From Roseiarcus sp036502965 (GTDB lineage Bacteria > Pseudomonadota > Alphaproteobacteria > Rhizobiales > Beijerinckiaceae), in contig DASXXT010000370.1 of NCBI GenBank assembly GCA_036502965.1, positions 1-12,123 on the forward strand: a stretch of DNA of 12,123 nucleotides, in the 5' to 3' direction. The translations under genes were made by a program, and so were the position numbers. Of the stretch, positions 12,061 through 12,123 are shown one piece after another. The notes below the pieces were generated by a model, which saw nothing but the letters and a program-made list of their open reading frames with translations, was not told the DNA's origin and did no database searches. Every line of letters starts with the position of its first letter. Position 1 is the first letter of the stretch.

Positions 12061-12123
12061 TGGGCTATGCGAGCCGATCAGGCCGCGCGATCACCAACCC
12101 GCACTCGCCGCGCGCCTTCGGCG
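12060..12123 (+). CDS. Phage tail-module protein, 5' fragment cut by the window edge
   Basis: Only the first 21 codons are present. ATG 12060 has GGAGGG (12050-12055) upstream and overlaps the preceding stop by one base. The peptide opens MGYASRSGRAITNPH and continues SPRAFG. From memory, this M-x-YASRSGRA-x-T-x-x-x-P-x-AF opening belongs to a phage protein that commonly follows the gp4-like gene and continues into a Cys-x-x-Cys zinc-finger-like segment; that part lies outside the window. Function is unassigned. Confidence 0.6.
   Translation, partial: MGYASRSGRAITNPHSPRAFG

Noticed and set aside
1..12123. Both window ends carry TTCGGCG, and joining them would fuse the last and first genes in frame, hinting at a circular contig.
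   Set aside because: The heptamer is common here (for example at 2941, 3061 and 4163), and a 7-base match is too short for circularity. The last gene's opening also belongs to a phage protein expected to continue into a Cys-rich segment, not into the first gene's sequence.

Overview
The window reads as part of a tailed-phage (Caudoviricetes) or prophage genome: the head-assembly module followed by the head-to-tail module of a short-tailed, podovirus-like virus. The DNA is GC-rich (roughly 60-65% by eye) with codon use typical of a high-GC alphaproteobacterial host. No host gene, integrase, transposase, tRNA or CRISPR array was seen. The host assignment is inference from composition. The virion assignment rests on recognisable protein families: a gpT-like major capsid protein, a coiled-coil scaffold-like protein, a tail-fibre-type protein with A-P-L-x-S-P-x-F repeats, and a P22 gp4-like tail accessory factor.

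Layout. (1) 1-1848: a 612-aa phage protein with a DUF7178-like C-terminal half, open at the left edge. (2) 1845-2063: one minus-strand gene, convergent with the first gene (stop codons share the palindrome CTAG) and divergent from the next. (3) 2064-2142: an AT-rich divergent spacer with a centred dyad and a hairpin abutting the next start. (4) 2143-5774: a tightly coupled run of a Gly/Arg/Pro-rich 291-aa protein, a small Acb2/Tad1-hairpin-like protein (possible cyclic-nucleotide sponge), two small unknowns, a GroES-like protein with a TTG start, the scaffold-like protein, and a 189-aa phage-conserved unknown. (5) 5775-5889: a highly structured leader with two hairpins carrying the same GCGCT loop. 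(6) 5890-9065: a decoration-like protein, the major capsid protein, a 403-aa Ala/Gly-rich putative virion protein, and a basic 135-aa protein sharing a short R-x-x-GG motif with two upstream proteins. (7) 9067-9182: a compact structured RNA element ending in a strong intrinsic terminator. (8) 9197-12123: a 59-aa two-helix membrane protein, two tandem paralogues, a 101-aa unknown, a tail-fibre protein, the gp4-like accessory factor, a 35-aa Arg-rich small protein, and the first 21 codons of a further gene cut by the right edge.

How it fits together. Most junctions are ATGA or TAATG/TGATG overlaps or have gaps under about 20 nt, so the plus-strand genes look like one or a few long late transcripts with translational coupling. 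Scaffold, GroES-like chaperone and decoration-like protein flank the capsid gene as expected for head assembly. The gp4-like protein and fibre protein then build the portal-proximal tail. The Acb2-like protein inside the head operon could add protection against cyclic-nucleotide defence signalling. No gene-free stretch exceeds 300 bases.
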